DNA of 64,000 bases from Mycobacterium sp. MBM (GCA_021648845.1 JAKJHY010000006.1:124001-188000), one strand, 5' to 3'; shown: positions 47,076-55,515, counted from the stretch's first letter. Notes: a model not told the origin generated them from the sequence alone. Program-made: numbers and translations.

Positions 47076-47101
47076 AACCCCTGACGCTGACAAGGATTGA
47101 C

Positions 47102-48976
47102 ATGACGATGACTGCAGACGCTCAGACGACGACGGACCGGGCTCCCGTACCCGCCGTCCGCCCGCGCTGGGAACGGCCCGGTCTGCTGGCGTTGCTTGCC
47201 GGCACCGCGGTGCTCTACCTGTGGGGGCTGGGCTCCAACGGCTGGGCGAATAGCTACTACGCAGCGGCTGCGCAGGCCGGAACCCAGAACTGGAAGGCCT
47301 GGTTGTTCGGGTCCTTCGATGCGGGCAACGCCATCACCGTCGACAAGCCGCCCGCCGCGCTGTGGGCAATGGCGTTGTCCGGCAGAGTGTTCGGATTCAA
47401 CGAGTTCACCATGCTGTTACCGCAGGCGTTGATGGGTGTCGCCTCGGTGGCAGTGTTGTACGCCGCGGTTCGGCTGAGCAGCGGGCCCGCAGCCGGGCTG
47501 ATCGCCGGTTCCGCGCTGGCGCTGACCCCGGTGGCGGCGCTGATGTTCCGGTACAACAATCCGGACGCGCTGTTGGTGCTGTTGCTGGTGGTGGCGGCGT
47601 ACTGCATGCTGCGCGCGACCCAGCAGGGCAGCATGCGCTGGGTGGCGCTGTCGGGCAGCGCGGTCGGGTTCGCATTCCTGACCAAGATGTTGCAGGCATT
47701 TCTGGTGGTGCCCGCGCTGGGTCTGATGTTCCTCGTCGCCGCGCCGGTGGGTCTGTCAAAGCGCGTCGGAGCGTTGTTGGTCGCCCTGGTATCCGCGGTG
47801 ATCTCGGCCGGCTGGTACATCGCGTTGGTGAGCCTGTGGCCCGCAGATGACCGACCCTATATAGCCGGATCCAGCGATAACAGCTTGTTGCAGTTGGCAT
47901 TCGGGTACAACGGTATCGACCGCATCGTCGGACACGGTCAGCCCGGCGGCGGATCGGGACCGGGCGGTCCCGGTGGTCGGGGAGCCAATTTGTTCTTCGG
48001 TGGTGAGCCGGGCATCGGCAGGCTGTTCGGGGCGTCGATGGGCGCCGAGGCGTCCTGGTTGCTGCCCGCGGCCTTGCTCGGTCTGGTCGCGGTGCTGTGG
48101 CTGACCCGCCGCGCTGCCCGCACCGATATCGTGCGCGCCGCGACTGTGATGTGGGGCGCCTGGCTGGTGGTCACCGGTGCGGTGTTCAGCTTCATGGACG
48201 GCACCATCCACCCCTACTACACGGTGGCCCTTGCTCCGGCGATCGCTGCGCTGGTGGGAATATCGGCTGTCGAGCTGTGGCGCCGCCGCCGGCACTGGGC
48301 GGCACGCACGGTGCTGGCGCTGGCGCTGGCGGCCACCGGAGGGTGGAGCTTTGCGCTGCTGTCCCGACTTCCGCAATGGTGGCCGGTGCTGCGGTGGTCG
48401 GTGCTGATCGGGTCGGTGGTCGTCGCGCTGGTGCTGGCGTTCGGCGCGCACCGGTTGAGCGGGGCCGCCGCTGCGGCGTTGCTGGCCGCGGCGCTGCTGG
48501 CCGGTGGGGCGGGCAGTGCGGTGTGGGCGGTGGCGACCGTCGCCGACGGGAACAGCGGCGGCCCGATGGCAGTGTCCGGTCCGGCCCAGCAACACGACGT
48601 CGGGCCGCGTGGTCCGGGTGGGGCCGGTGGGCGGCCGGGGTCCCGCGTCGACGACGCGGCGCTGGCGGAGTTGGTGGCGGGAGTGGACAACCGGTGGGCG
48701 GCGGCGACCGTCGGCTCGATGATGGCCGGCGATCTGGAGCTCAGCAGCGGTGCGTCGATCATGTCGATCGGTGGTTTCGCGGGCGGGGACAATTCGCCGA
48801 CACTGCAGCAGTTCCAGGACTACGTCGCGGCCGGAGATGTGCGGTACTTCATCGCCGGTGAGCAATTCGGGCCCGGCGGGCACCGAGACGGGGCGGGCAC
48901 CCAGATCACCGAGTGGGTCCGGCAGCACTTCGCCGCGTTCGAGATCGGCGGAGCCACGGTGTACGACCTCGCCTAG
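47102..48976 (+). CDS. GT39-family membrane glycosyltransferase, copy 2
   Basis: 624 aa; paralogue of the gene at 43966, sharing GWANSYYAAAAQAGTQNW, NAITVDKPPAALW and FRYNNPDALLVLLLV. About 11-12 membrane helices, then a soluble C-terminal domain (SIGGFAGGDNSPTLQQF). Compared with copy 1 it carries an extra Gly-rich periplasmic loop (GQPGGGSGPGGPGGRGAN) near residue 280 and a Gly/Pro-rich stretch before the C-terminal domain. AGGA lies before the ATG; the reading frame is open far upstream, but that part overlaps the GT2 gene in another frame. Probably glycosylates a different acceptor with the same lipid-linked donor. Confidence 0.92.
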   Translation: MTMTADAQTTTDRAPVPAVRPRWERPGLLALLAGTAVLYLWGLGSNGWANSYYAAAAQAGTQNWKAWLFGSFDAGNAITVDKPPAALWAMALSGRVFGFNEFTMLLPQALMGVASVAVLYAAVRLSSGPAAGLIAGSALALTPVAALMFRYNNPDALLVLLLVVAAYCMLRATQQGSMRWVALSGSAVGFAFLTKMLQAFLVVPALGLMFLVAAPVGLSKRVGALLVALVSAVISAGWYIALVSLWPADDRPYIAGSSDNSLLQLAFGYNGIDRIVGHGQPGGGSGPGGPGGRGANLFFGGEPGIGRLFGASMGAEASWLLPAALLGLVAVLWLTRRAARTDIVRAATVMWGAWLVVTGAVFSFMDGTIHPYYTVALAPAIAALVGISAVELWRRRRHWAARTVLALALAATGGWSFALLSRLPQWWPVLRWSVLIGSVVVALVLAFGAHRLSGAAAAALLAAALLAGGAGSAVWAVATVADGNSGGPMAVSGPAQQHDVGPRGPGGAGGRPGSRVDDAALAELVAGVDNRWAAATVGSMMAGDLELSSGASIMSIGGFAGGDNSPTLQQFQDYVAAGDVRYFIAGEQFGPGGHRDGAGTQITEWVRQHFAAFEIGGATVYDLA

Positions 48977-49027
48977 CGATTTGCGCACATTCGGTAACGG
49001 TGAGCGTTACCGGACGTGCGCAAATCG
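48977..49027. repeat. Dispersed palindrome family A, copy 2
   Basis: Outer arms CGATTTGCGCAC and GTGCGCAAATCG, inner arms CGGTAACG and CGTTACCG, five-base loop GTGAG; 21 of 23 pairs. Begins at the base after the GT39 stop codon. Copy 1 is at 15621-15663. Confidence 0.85.
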
Positions 49028-49169
49028 GGGGCCGGCGGATAGATTTCCTGCCGTTCCTGGTGCTCGGGGCGCTGCTGGCGGCCACGCTGGTGGAATCGAT
49101 CCGGCTGCCCCGGGCGGCCGGTGCCCATGTCACCGGTTCCTAGTTGGGGGGAGTGGGTGCGGCGGTCCG

Positions 49170-49198
49170 TTGACATCGGCGGGGCACCGCGGTTAAAT
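49170..49198 (+). promoter_or_regulatory. cysD promoter
   Basis: TTGACA (49170-49175), 17 bp, TTAAAT (49193-49198): a strong SigA-like promoter. Downstream, TATGA (49206-49210) and TCATA (49223-49227) form a small inverted repeat in the leader that could bind a sulfur regulator. Confidence 0.6.
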
Positions 49199-49250
49199 AC
49201 CCAACTATGATTGCAATCTTGGTCATATCTATCAACTTTATGGAGATGCG

Positions 49251-50180
49251 ATGACGGCCACCACGGATCTCGACCCGGCCGCCGCCCGGTACGAGCTCAG
49301 CCACCTGCGTGCGCTGGAGGCCGAGGCGATCCACATCATCCGCGAGGTCGCCGCGGAGTTCGAGAAGCCGGTGCTGCTGTTCTCGGGCGGCAAGGACTCC
49401 ATCGTGATGCTGCACCTGGCCATCAAGGCCTTTGCGCCCGGCCGGCTGCCGTTCCCGGTGATGCACGTCGACACCGGCCACAACTTCGACGAGGTGCTCC
49501 AGATCCGCGACGAGATGGCTGCGGAGAACGGGGTGCGGCTGGTCATCGCGAGTGTGCAGGACGATATCGATGCCGGCCGCGTGGTCGAGACCATCCCGTC
49601 GCGCAATCCGATGCAGACCTTCACGCTGCTGCGCGCCATTCGGGAGAACAAGTTCGACGCCGCGTTCGGCGGTGCACGGCGCGACGAGGAGAAGGCCCGC
49701 GCCAAGGAGCGCGTCTTCAGCTTCCGGGACGAGTTCGGGCAGTGGGATCCCAAGGCGCAGCGCCCGGAGCTGTGGAACCTCTACAACGGGCGCCACCACA
49801 AGGGTGAGCACATTCGGGCGTTCCCGATTTCCAACTGGACCGAGTTCGACATCTGGTCCTATATCGGGGCCGAGAAGATCAAGCTGCCGTCCATCTACTA
49901 CGCGCACACGCGCCAGGTCTTCGAGCGCGACGGCATGTTGCTCGCGGTGCACAAGTTCATGCAGCCGCGTAAGGACGAGCCGGTCGTCGAGAAGACCGTA
50001 CGGTTCCGCACCGTCGGGGATGTCACCTGCACCGGCTGCGTGGAATCGTTGGCGGGCACCGTTTCCGAGGTGATCGCCGAGACCGCGGTGTCCCGGCTGA
50101 CCGAGCGCGGCGCGACCCGAGCCGACGACCGCATCTCCGAGGCGGGGATGGAAGACCGCAAGCGCGAGGGGTATTTCTGA
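49251..50180 (+). CDS. cysD: Sulfate adenylyltransferase subunit 2 (CysD)
   Basis: Catalytic subunit of ATP sulfurylase, 309 aa: sulfate + ATP to APS and pyrophosphate, driven by GTP hydrolysis in CysN. The PP-loop FSGGKDSIVMLHL is near residues 44-56; FGGARRDEEKARAKER and the ending EAGMEDRKREGYF are CysD hallmarks. GGAG lies five bases before the ATG. Operon with cysNC and cysQ, as in Rv1285-Rv1286 for the first two. Confidence 0.97.
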   Translation: MTATTDLDPAAARYELSHLRALEAEAIHIIREVAAEFEKPVLLFSGGKDSIVMLHLAIKAFAPGRLPFPVMHVDTGHNFDEVLQIRDEMAAENGVRLVIASVQDDIDAGRVVETIPSRNPMQTFTLLRAIRENKFDAAFGGARRDEEKARAKERVFSFRDEFGQWDPKAQRPELWNLYNGRHHKGEHIRAFPISNWTEFDIWSYIGAEKIKLPSIYYAHTRQVFERDGMLLAVHKFMQPRKDEPVVEKTVRFRTVGDVTCTGCVESLAGTVSEVIAETAVSRLTERGATRADDRISEAGMEDRKREGYF

Positions 50181-50245
50181 TGGCCGGGGCGAGCGAAGCG
50201 ACGGGTGTTGTCGTGAATCGCGCGAAGAAGAGAGAGCACAGCTGA
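50180..50245 (+). CDS. 21-codon ORF bridging cysD and cysNC
   Basis: Encodes MAGASEATGVVVNRAKKREH plus S. Its ATG shares the last A of the cysD stop and its TGA shares its A with the cysNC start, so both junctions read TGATG. It fills the whole gap between the two genes. It may be a relay that keeps ribosomes moving from cysD to cysNC, or chance. Confidence 0.35.
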   Translation: MAGASEATGVVVNRAKKREHS

Positions 50246-52098
50246 TGGCGACGTTGTTACGCATCGCGACCGCCGGGTCCGTCGACGACGGGAAGTCGAC
50301 GCTGATCGGCCGGCTGCTGTTCGACTCCAAGGCCGTCATGGAGGACCAGCTGGCCGCCGTCGAGCGCACCTCCAAGGAACGCGGAAACGACTACACCGAC
50401 CTGGCTTTGGTGACAGACGGCCTGCGCGCCGAGCGTGAGCAGGGCATCACCATCGATGTCGCCTACCGCTACTTCGCGACGGCCAAGCGCAAGTTCATCA
50501 TCGCCGACACCCCGGGCCATGTGCAGTACACCCGCAACATGGTGACCGGTGCTTCCACGGCGCAGCTGGTGATCGTGCTGGTCGACGCCCGGCACGGCCT
50601 GCTGGAACAGTCACGCCGGCACGCGTTCCTGGCCTCGCTGCTGGGCATCCAGCACATCGTGCTGGCGGTCAACAAGATGGACCTGGTGGACTGGCATGAG
50701 CAGCGGTTCAACAAGATCCGAGATGACTTCCACGAGTTCGCGGCACGGTTGGACATCCACGATGTCACCACCATCCCGATGTCGGCGCTCAACGGCGACA
50801 ACGTCGTCACCAAGTCCGATGTGGCCCCCTGGTACGAGGGCCCAGCCCTGCTCAACCATCTTGAAGAGGTGTACGTCGCCGGCGACCGGAATCTGGTCGA
50901 CGTGCGATTCCCGGTGCAGTACGTCATCCGGCCGCAGACCCGTGAGCATGCCGATCACCGCAGCTATGCCGGCACCATCGCCGGTGGCGTGATGCGTACC
51001 GGCGATGATGTCGTGATCCTGCCGGCGGGAAAGACCAGTCGGATCACCGAGATCGCCGGCCCCTCCGGGCCGGTGGACGAGGCGTTCGCCTCGATGGCGG
51101 TCTCGATCAGTCTGGCCGACGAGATCGACATCTCGCGCGGGGACATGATCGCCCGGCCGAACAACCAACCCGATGTCACCCAGGAATTCGACGCCACGGT
51201 GTGCTGGATGGCCGACGGATCAGCTCTCGAACCCGGCCGTGACTACCTCATCAAGCACACCACGCGCACCACCCGGGCCCGGGTGTCGGCGCTGGACTAT
51301 CGCCTCGATGTCAATACGCTGCATCGGGACAAGAGTGCAACGGCGTTGAAGCTCAACGAACTCGGCCGTGTCACGCTGCGTACGCAGGTACCGCTGCTGC
51401 TCGACGAGTACTCCCGCAACCCGGCCACGGGTTCGTTCATCCTGATCGATCCGGACACCAACGGGACCGTGGCGGCCGGCATGGTGCGCGACACCGAACC
51501 GGCCGCACACCGGGCCGCCAGTCCCAACGCCGTGCGCCACCAGAACCTGGTGACCGCCGCCGACCGGCTGTCCAAGGGCTCCACGGTGTGGTTCACCGGT
51601 CTCTCCGGGTCCGGGAAGTCTTCGGTCGCCATGCTCGTCGAGCAGAAGTTGCTGGCCGCCGGCCGGCCCGCCTATGTGCTCGACGGGGACAACCTACGCC
51701 ACGGCCTCAACGCCGATCTCGGCTTCTCGATGGATGATCGCGCCGAGAACCTGCGCCGGCTCGCCCATATCGCGACGCTGCTGGCCGACTCCGGACAGAT
51801 CGTGCTCGTCCCGGCGATCAGCCCGCTGGAGGCGCACCGGGAGCTTGCTCGAAAGGTGCACGCCGAGCAGGGTTTCGACTTCTACGAGGTGTTCTGCGAT
51901 ACCCCGCTGGAAGATTGCGAACGCCGCGACCCCAAGGGGCTCTACGCCAAGGCGCGCCGCGGCGAGATCACCCACTTCACCGGTATCGACAGCCCCTATC
52001 AGCGACCGAAGAACCCCGATCTGCGCTTGACGCCGGATCGGTCGCCGGAGGAGTTGGCGCAGCAGGTGGTGGACCTGCTAGGCAAGCAGAATGACTGA
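50245..52098 (+). CDS. cysNC: Bifunctional sulfate adenylyltransferase GTPase / APS kinase (CysNC)
   Basis: 617 aa. Residues 1-430: EF-Tu-like GTPase CysN, with G1 GSVDDGKST, G3 DTPGHVQY and G4 NKMD, then beta-barrel domains. Residues about 440-617: APS kinase CysC, with Walker A GLSGSGKSS and DGDNLRHGLN. The fusion activates sulfate to APS with CysD and then phosphorylates it to PAPS; the fused form is normal in mycobacteria. Its end overlaps cysQ by 8 bp. Confidence 0.97.
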   Translation: MATLLRIATAGSVDDGKSTLIGRLLFDSKAVMEDQLAAVERTSKERGNDYTDLALVTDGLRAEREQGITIDVAYRYFATAKRKFIIADTPGHVQYTRNMVTGASTAQLVIVLVDARHGLLEQSRRHAFLASLLGIQHIVLAVNKMDLVDWHEQRFNKIRDDFHEFAARLDIHDVTTIPMSALNGDNVVTKSDVAPWYEGPALLNHLEEVYVAGDRNLVDVRFPVQYVIRPQTREHADHRSYAGTIAGGVMRTGDDVVILPAGKTSRITEIAGPSGPVDEAFASMAVSISLADEIDISRGDMIARPNNQPDVTQEFDATVCWMADGSALEPGRDYLIKHTTRTTRARVSALDYRLDVNTLHRDKSATALKLNELGRVTLRTQVPLLLDEYSRNPATGSFILIDPDTNGTVAAGMVRDTEPAAHRAASPNAVRHQNLVTAADRLSKGSTVWFTGLSGSGKSSVAMLVEQKLLAAGRPAYVLDGDNLRHGLNADLGFSMDDRAENLRRLAHIATLLADSGQIVLVPAISPLEAHRELARKVHAEQGFDFYEVFCDTPLEDCERRDPKGLYAKARRGEITHFTGIDSPYQRPKNPDLRLTPDRSPEELAQQVVDLLGKQND

Positions 52099-52825
52099 CC
52101 ACGACCTGGCGGCGCGGCTGGCGACCGAGGCCGGGGAGTTGTTGCTCGGTGTGCGGACGGAATTGGCCGGTGCCGACGCCAAGGAGCGGAAGGCGGCGGG
52201 GGACAAGCGGTCCCACGATTTCCTGATGGCCGCGCTGGCCGAGCACCGCCCCGGTGACGCGGTGCTCTCCGAGGAGGGGGCCGATGACCCGGTCCGGCTG
52301 AGCTCGCCGCGGGTGTGGATCGTCGACCCGCTGGACGGCACCCGTGAGTTCTCCGAATTGGGCCGCCAGGACTGGGCCGTGCATGTGGCGCTCTGGGAGC
52401 GCGGCGACCTGGTGGCCGGTGCGGTCGCATTGCCGGCGCAGGGCGTCACGCTGGCCACTCCGACCGTTATCGCGCCGCCGGGCGCCCCCGGTGCCCCCCG
52501 GGTCGTGGTATCGCGCACCCGGCCCCCCGCCGTCGCGCTCGCCGTGCGGGATGCACTCGGCGGCACCCTGGTCGAAATGGGTTCGGCGGGAGCCAAGGTC
52601 GCCTCGGTGGTGCAGGGCATCTCCGATGTCTACGTGCACGCCGGCGGCCAGTACGAGTGGGATTCTGCGGCGCCGGTGGCCGTGGCGCGTGCGGCGGGAC
52701 TGTTCACCGCACGCATCGACGGTTCGCCGTTGGTCTACAACCAGTCCGACGTCTCCCTGCCCGATCTGATCGTCTGTCGCCCGGAACTGGCCGACGCCGT
52801 GCTGGCGGTCACCACGGCGCACTGA
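52091..52825 (+). CDS. cysQ: 3'-phosphoadenosine 5'-phosphate phosphatase CysQ
   Basis: Inositol-monophosphatase-fold enzyme, 244 aa, that removes the 3'-phosphate of PAP/PAPS. Metal motifs: SEEGADD near residues 59-65, WIVDPLDGTREF near 76-87 and YEWDSAAPVA near 190. Overlap with cysNC ties it to sulfate activation; in M. tuberculosis cysQ (Rv2131c) lies elsewhere, so its place here is notable. An inositol phosphatase side activity is possible. Confidence 0.92.
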   Translation: MTDHDLAARLATEAGELLLGVRTELAGADAKERKAAGDKRSHDFLMAALAEHRPGDAVLSEEGADDPVRLSSPRVWIVDPLDGTREFSELGRQDWAVHVALWERGDLVAGAVALPAQGVTLATPTVIAPPGAPGAPRVVVSRTRPPAVALAVRDALGGTLVEMGSAGAKVASVVQGISDVYVHAGGQYEWDSAAPVAVARAAGLFTARIDGSPLVYNQSDVSLPDLIVCRPELADAVLAVTTAH

Positions 52826-52841
52826 TGCCCGGACCGGCGGG

Positions 52842-53714
52842 CTATCCCGACCGCGCGATGATCACCGGCACCCGTGAGGTGTGCGCGAGCGCCGAACTCA
52901 CCGAGCCCAACAGCAAACCGGCGAAACCGCCCCGGCCGTGGCTGCCGACCACCAGCAGTTGGGCGTTCTCCGACTGTTCCAGCAGTTGTTTGGTCGGCCA
53001 GTCGCGGGCGACCACCCGGCGCACGCTCACATCGGGGTAGCGCTCTTGCCAGCCGGCCAGCCGCTCGGCCAGAGATTCCTCGGCCTGCTCGACGACCATC
53101 GACCAGTCGGCGTACGCGAAGCCGTCATCGGCAACGGCGTCGCTGTAGGTGTGCACGGCGACCAGCGGGACGCCCCGCCGGGAGGCCTCGTCGAAGGCGA
53201 TTGCCACCGCGGACTCCGATGCTGGGGATCCGTCGATGCCGACCACCACGGGACCGTTTGCGTGTTCGTCGGTGTGGAACACCGCGATCGGGCAATGCCC
53301 GTGGTGCACCAGCCCGGTGCTGACAGAACCGAGCAGCCGGCCGGTGATCGCGCCCAGCCCGCGACAGCCGACGACCACCATGGTGGCGTCCTTGGACAGA
53401 TCCGTCAGCGTCGCAACGGTGTTTCCCTCCACCGCCAGTGTGGAGACCGCAACCTCGTCATTGGTGGCCAGGTTGGCGATGCGGGCGGCATCGGTGAGGA
53501 TCTCGTCGCTCTTGCGGTTACGGGCCGCCAGCCACTCCTCCGAGATGGGGATATCCAGCCACATGGCCGAGTCGATGGTGGGAAGCACGTGCACCAGTGT
53601 CAGCGGGATGCCACGAAGGTGTGCGTCACGGGCGGCCCAGTCGACGGCCAATTCCGAGGCGGGGGAGCCGTCAACTCCTACGACAATCCCGTGATGTGTA
53701 GTTTGAGAAGGCAT
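52842..53714 (-). CDS. Universal stress protein, two domains, ATP-binding type
   Basis: 290 aa. Two Usp domains (about 7-145 and 155-290). Each starts with VVVGxDGSPAS and carries the ATP motif, GCRGLGAITGRLLGS in the first and GSHGRGGFAGLLLGS in the second, so both should bind ATP. This is the type of the DosR-regulated mycobacterial Usps (Rv2005c, Rv2623 and others). AAAGGA lies six bases before the ATG. A weak DosR-like box lies about 105 bp upstream. It opens a run of dormancy-type genes. Confidence 0.95.
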   Translation of the reverse strand: MPSQTTHHGIVVGVDGSPASELAVDWAARDAHLRGIPLTLVHVLPTIDSAMWLDIPISEEWLAARNRKSDEILTDAARIANLATNDEVAVSTLAVEGNTVATLTDLSKDATMVVVGCRGLGAITGRLLGSVSTGLVHHGHCPIAVFHTDEHANGPVVVGIDGSPASESAVAIAFDEASRRGVPLVAVHTYSDAVADDGFAYADWSMVVEQAEESLAERLAGWQERYPDVSVRRVVARDWPTKQLLEQSENAQLLVVGSHGRGGFAGLLLGSVSSALAHTSRVPVIIARSG

Positions 53715-53827
53715 TTCAGGTCCTTTCCAATGTGCATGGCGGCTCGTGCCCTGCGGGTTCAGATCCACCGTATGCTCGTGCTAGCGGCCAGTCTGCACAC
53801 CTAGGTCACGGGAGCAGAGGTCTAAGG

Positions 53828-54421
53828 TCATTCGCGTCGCGCCTGGGTGTCGGCGGCGATCTGGCGCAGTGTCGCCCGCATGATGTGGCCTACGAACGGC
53901 CGGATCAGCCACCAGTAGCGCAGAAAGTGTCGCCGTGACTCCGGATCGGTGGTCACCGTTCGGCACTCGTAGCTGAGCAGCGTCGCCGACGCCCCGTACG
54001 GCAGGATGGAGAAGTTGGCGGCGATCTTGCCCCATCCGGGTTCGCCGAAACCGGGGAAGTCGGCCGCCGCGATCTCGCGCCATTCGATGGTCGGCTGCCA
54101 GAATGTGCCCACCGCACCGAAGGCCACTTCGCGGTCGCGCCGTGCACCGAGAAATGTCCACCCGGGCAGCCCCATATCGGGACCGATGACGAGCCTTGCT
54201 GCGGGGGCGGGCGTGCCCGTACGGGAGAGCCGGGCCGGTAAGCCCCGAAGCCACATCGCCGAATCCAACAACGGTGAATGCACGGTCAGCAGGTCGAGTT
54301 CCCGAGCGGCCGCGAACGTCGTGGCCGGATCGGACTGCACGATGATGTGCTCGGAGATGGTGACGTCATAGGTCGGCATGGCTGCGTCGATCAGAAGCGC
54401 GGTGGACTCGCACGTGGTCAT
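53828..54421 (-). CDS. SRPBCC-fold (polyketide cyclase/dehydrase-like) protein
   Basis: 197 aa, function not assigned. VTISEHIIVQSDPATTFAAARELDLLTVHSPLLD (shown here as HIIVQSDPATTF) and FGAVGTFWQPTIEWREI fit a START/SRPBCC ligand-binding barrel. The gene is divergent from the Usp at 54624 with a DosR-type box between, so it may share dormancy induction. Start may be 54421 or 54379. May carry a small hydrophobic ligand by family inference. Confidence 0.75.
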   Translation of the reverse strand: MTTCESTALLIDAAMPTYDVTISEHIIVQSDPATTFAAARELDLLTVHSPLLDSAMWLRGLPARLSRTGTPAPAARLVIGPDMGLPGWTFLGARRDREVAFGAVGTFWQPTIEWREIAAADFPGFGEPGWGKIAANFSILPYGASATLLSYECRTVTTDPESRRHFLRYWWLIRPFVGHIMRATLRQIAADTQARRE

Positions 54422-54536
54422 ATCGTCATGGTCGGCCGGCTCGCCGACCGCCACTAGTGCCGTTGGTCCTCGATGGCGCGCTGACGGGATCGAGTCTGGA
54501 TCCGGTGCCGCCTGTGCGGTCGGGATGGGTCGCCAA

Positions 54537-54556
54537 GAGGGGACTTTCGGCCCGTC
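54537..54556. promoter_or_regulatory. DosR-type box between SRPBCC and Usp genes
   Basis: GAGGGGACTTTCGGCCCGTC. Its 14-bp core GGGACTTTCGGCCC matches 12 of 14 core positions of the DosR consensus 20-mer TTSGGGACTWWAGTCCCSAA. It ends 67 bp before the Usp start, and TAGGCT (54577-54582) is a fitting -10. Confidence 0.75.
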
Positions 54557-54623
54557 CGTGGGCTGCCGGCGTTGCATAGGCTCACAGGTGGAACGCCACA
54601 GGCCACCGACCTTGGAGACGCGA

Positions 54624-55472
54624 ATGACCCGCACGCAGCCAGCGAGATCGATCGTGGTCGGTATCGACGGATCGGACGCCGGTCTGCGCGCGGCCCGGTG
54701 GGCTGTGGACGAGGCGGTGAACCGCGGGCTGCCGCTGCGCCTGGTACACGTCATCGAGCCCGGCTCGCAAGCCGTCCGCCTGGAGAGCGAGTACGCCCAT
54801 ATCGCGCTGCGGGCCGCCCGGGCCGTCGCCCTCGCCGTCAGTTCGCAGGTCAGCATCGAAACCGTCGTCAAGCGCGGTGGCATCCACAGCGTGCTGGCCC
54901 GCGAGTCGCGGACAGCGGAGATGCTGTGCATCGGATCGCCGGCCACGGACGAGGGTGACGAGTCGACCGCCCCGTTGCTTTCGTCCAGTTTGGCTCAATC
55001 CGCCCGGTGCCCGGTCGCGGTGATCGGCGTCACCGACGAGCGTGCCGAAGCGTCGGGCTGTTGTCTGGCCGTCGTCACAGCCGGTTCGCCCGCCCGCGAA
55101 GCGATGCTGCGGGACGCGCTGGACGAAGCACGGCAGCGGAAGTTGTCGCTGATGGTCGTGGACTCGGCGACGGCCGGCGGTGTCGACTCCGACGATGATG
55201 CGATGTGTATCCCGGAGCCGTGGTGGAGCTATCCCGATGTCGTGGTGCATCGTGTGGTGGTGCAGACCGATATCGGTGCGTTTCTGGCCCAGATCAGGCC
55301 GGCTGTGGCGATGACGATTGTCGACGGGGATGCGCTGCGACACGGCGCGGGCGCCGTTCAACCCGAGTTGCATCGCGGGATTGCTCCCGACGAGCGATCC
55401 CGGTCCGATCGCAACGGCGTTGCCGCGGAACTGGTCTCGATAGGCGAGCGGACGGAAGCGGTATCGCGTTGA
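54624..55472 (+). CDS. Universal stress protein, degenerate ATP site
   Basis: 282 aa, two Usp domains. The first opens with IVVGIDGSDAGLRAARWAVDEAV, but where the ATP motif should be it has GSPATDEGDESTAPLL, lacking the GxxG-x9-G pattern. The second domain is divergent (LAVVTAGSPAREAML). Probably a non-ATP-binding partner or sensor. GGAG lies seven bases before the ATG. A DosR-type box is 67 bp upstream. Confidence 0.88.
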   Translation: MTRTQPARSIVVGIDGSDAGLRAARWAVDEAVNRGLPLRLVHVIEPGSQAVRLESEYAHIALRAARAVALAVSSQVSIETVVKRGGIHSVLARESRTAEMLCIGSPATDEGDESTAPLLSSSLAQSARCPVAVIGVTDERAEASGCCLAVVTAGSPAREAMLRDALDEARQRKLSLMVVDSATAGGVDSDDDAMCIPEPWWSYPDVVVHRVVVQTDIGAFLAQIRPAVAMTIVDGDALRHGAGAVQPELHRGIAPDERSRSDRNGVAAELVSIGERTEAVSR

Positions 55473-55515
55473 CTGCGGCTCCGGCGTTGTCCTGTCCGGA
55501 GTTCGCCGCCGGAAA

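Noticed and set aside
45470..47101. In-frame upstream extension of the second GT39 gene
   Set aside because: It overlaps two clear genes in another frame and its translation is Arg/Ala-rich noise.
49036..49143. Frame encoding a single hydrophobic stretch (FLPFLVLGALLAATL) before cysD
   Set aside because: It has no start codon outside palindrome A2 and ends only about 30 bp before the cysD promoter; could be a microprotein but evidence is too thin.
53818..53831. DosR-like site ATGACCTTAGACCT (minus strand) upstream of the Usp at 53714
   Set aside because: Four mismatches to the 14-bp core and about 105 bp from the start; too weak to list as a feature.
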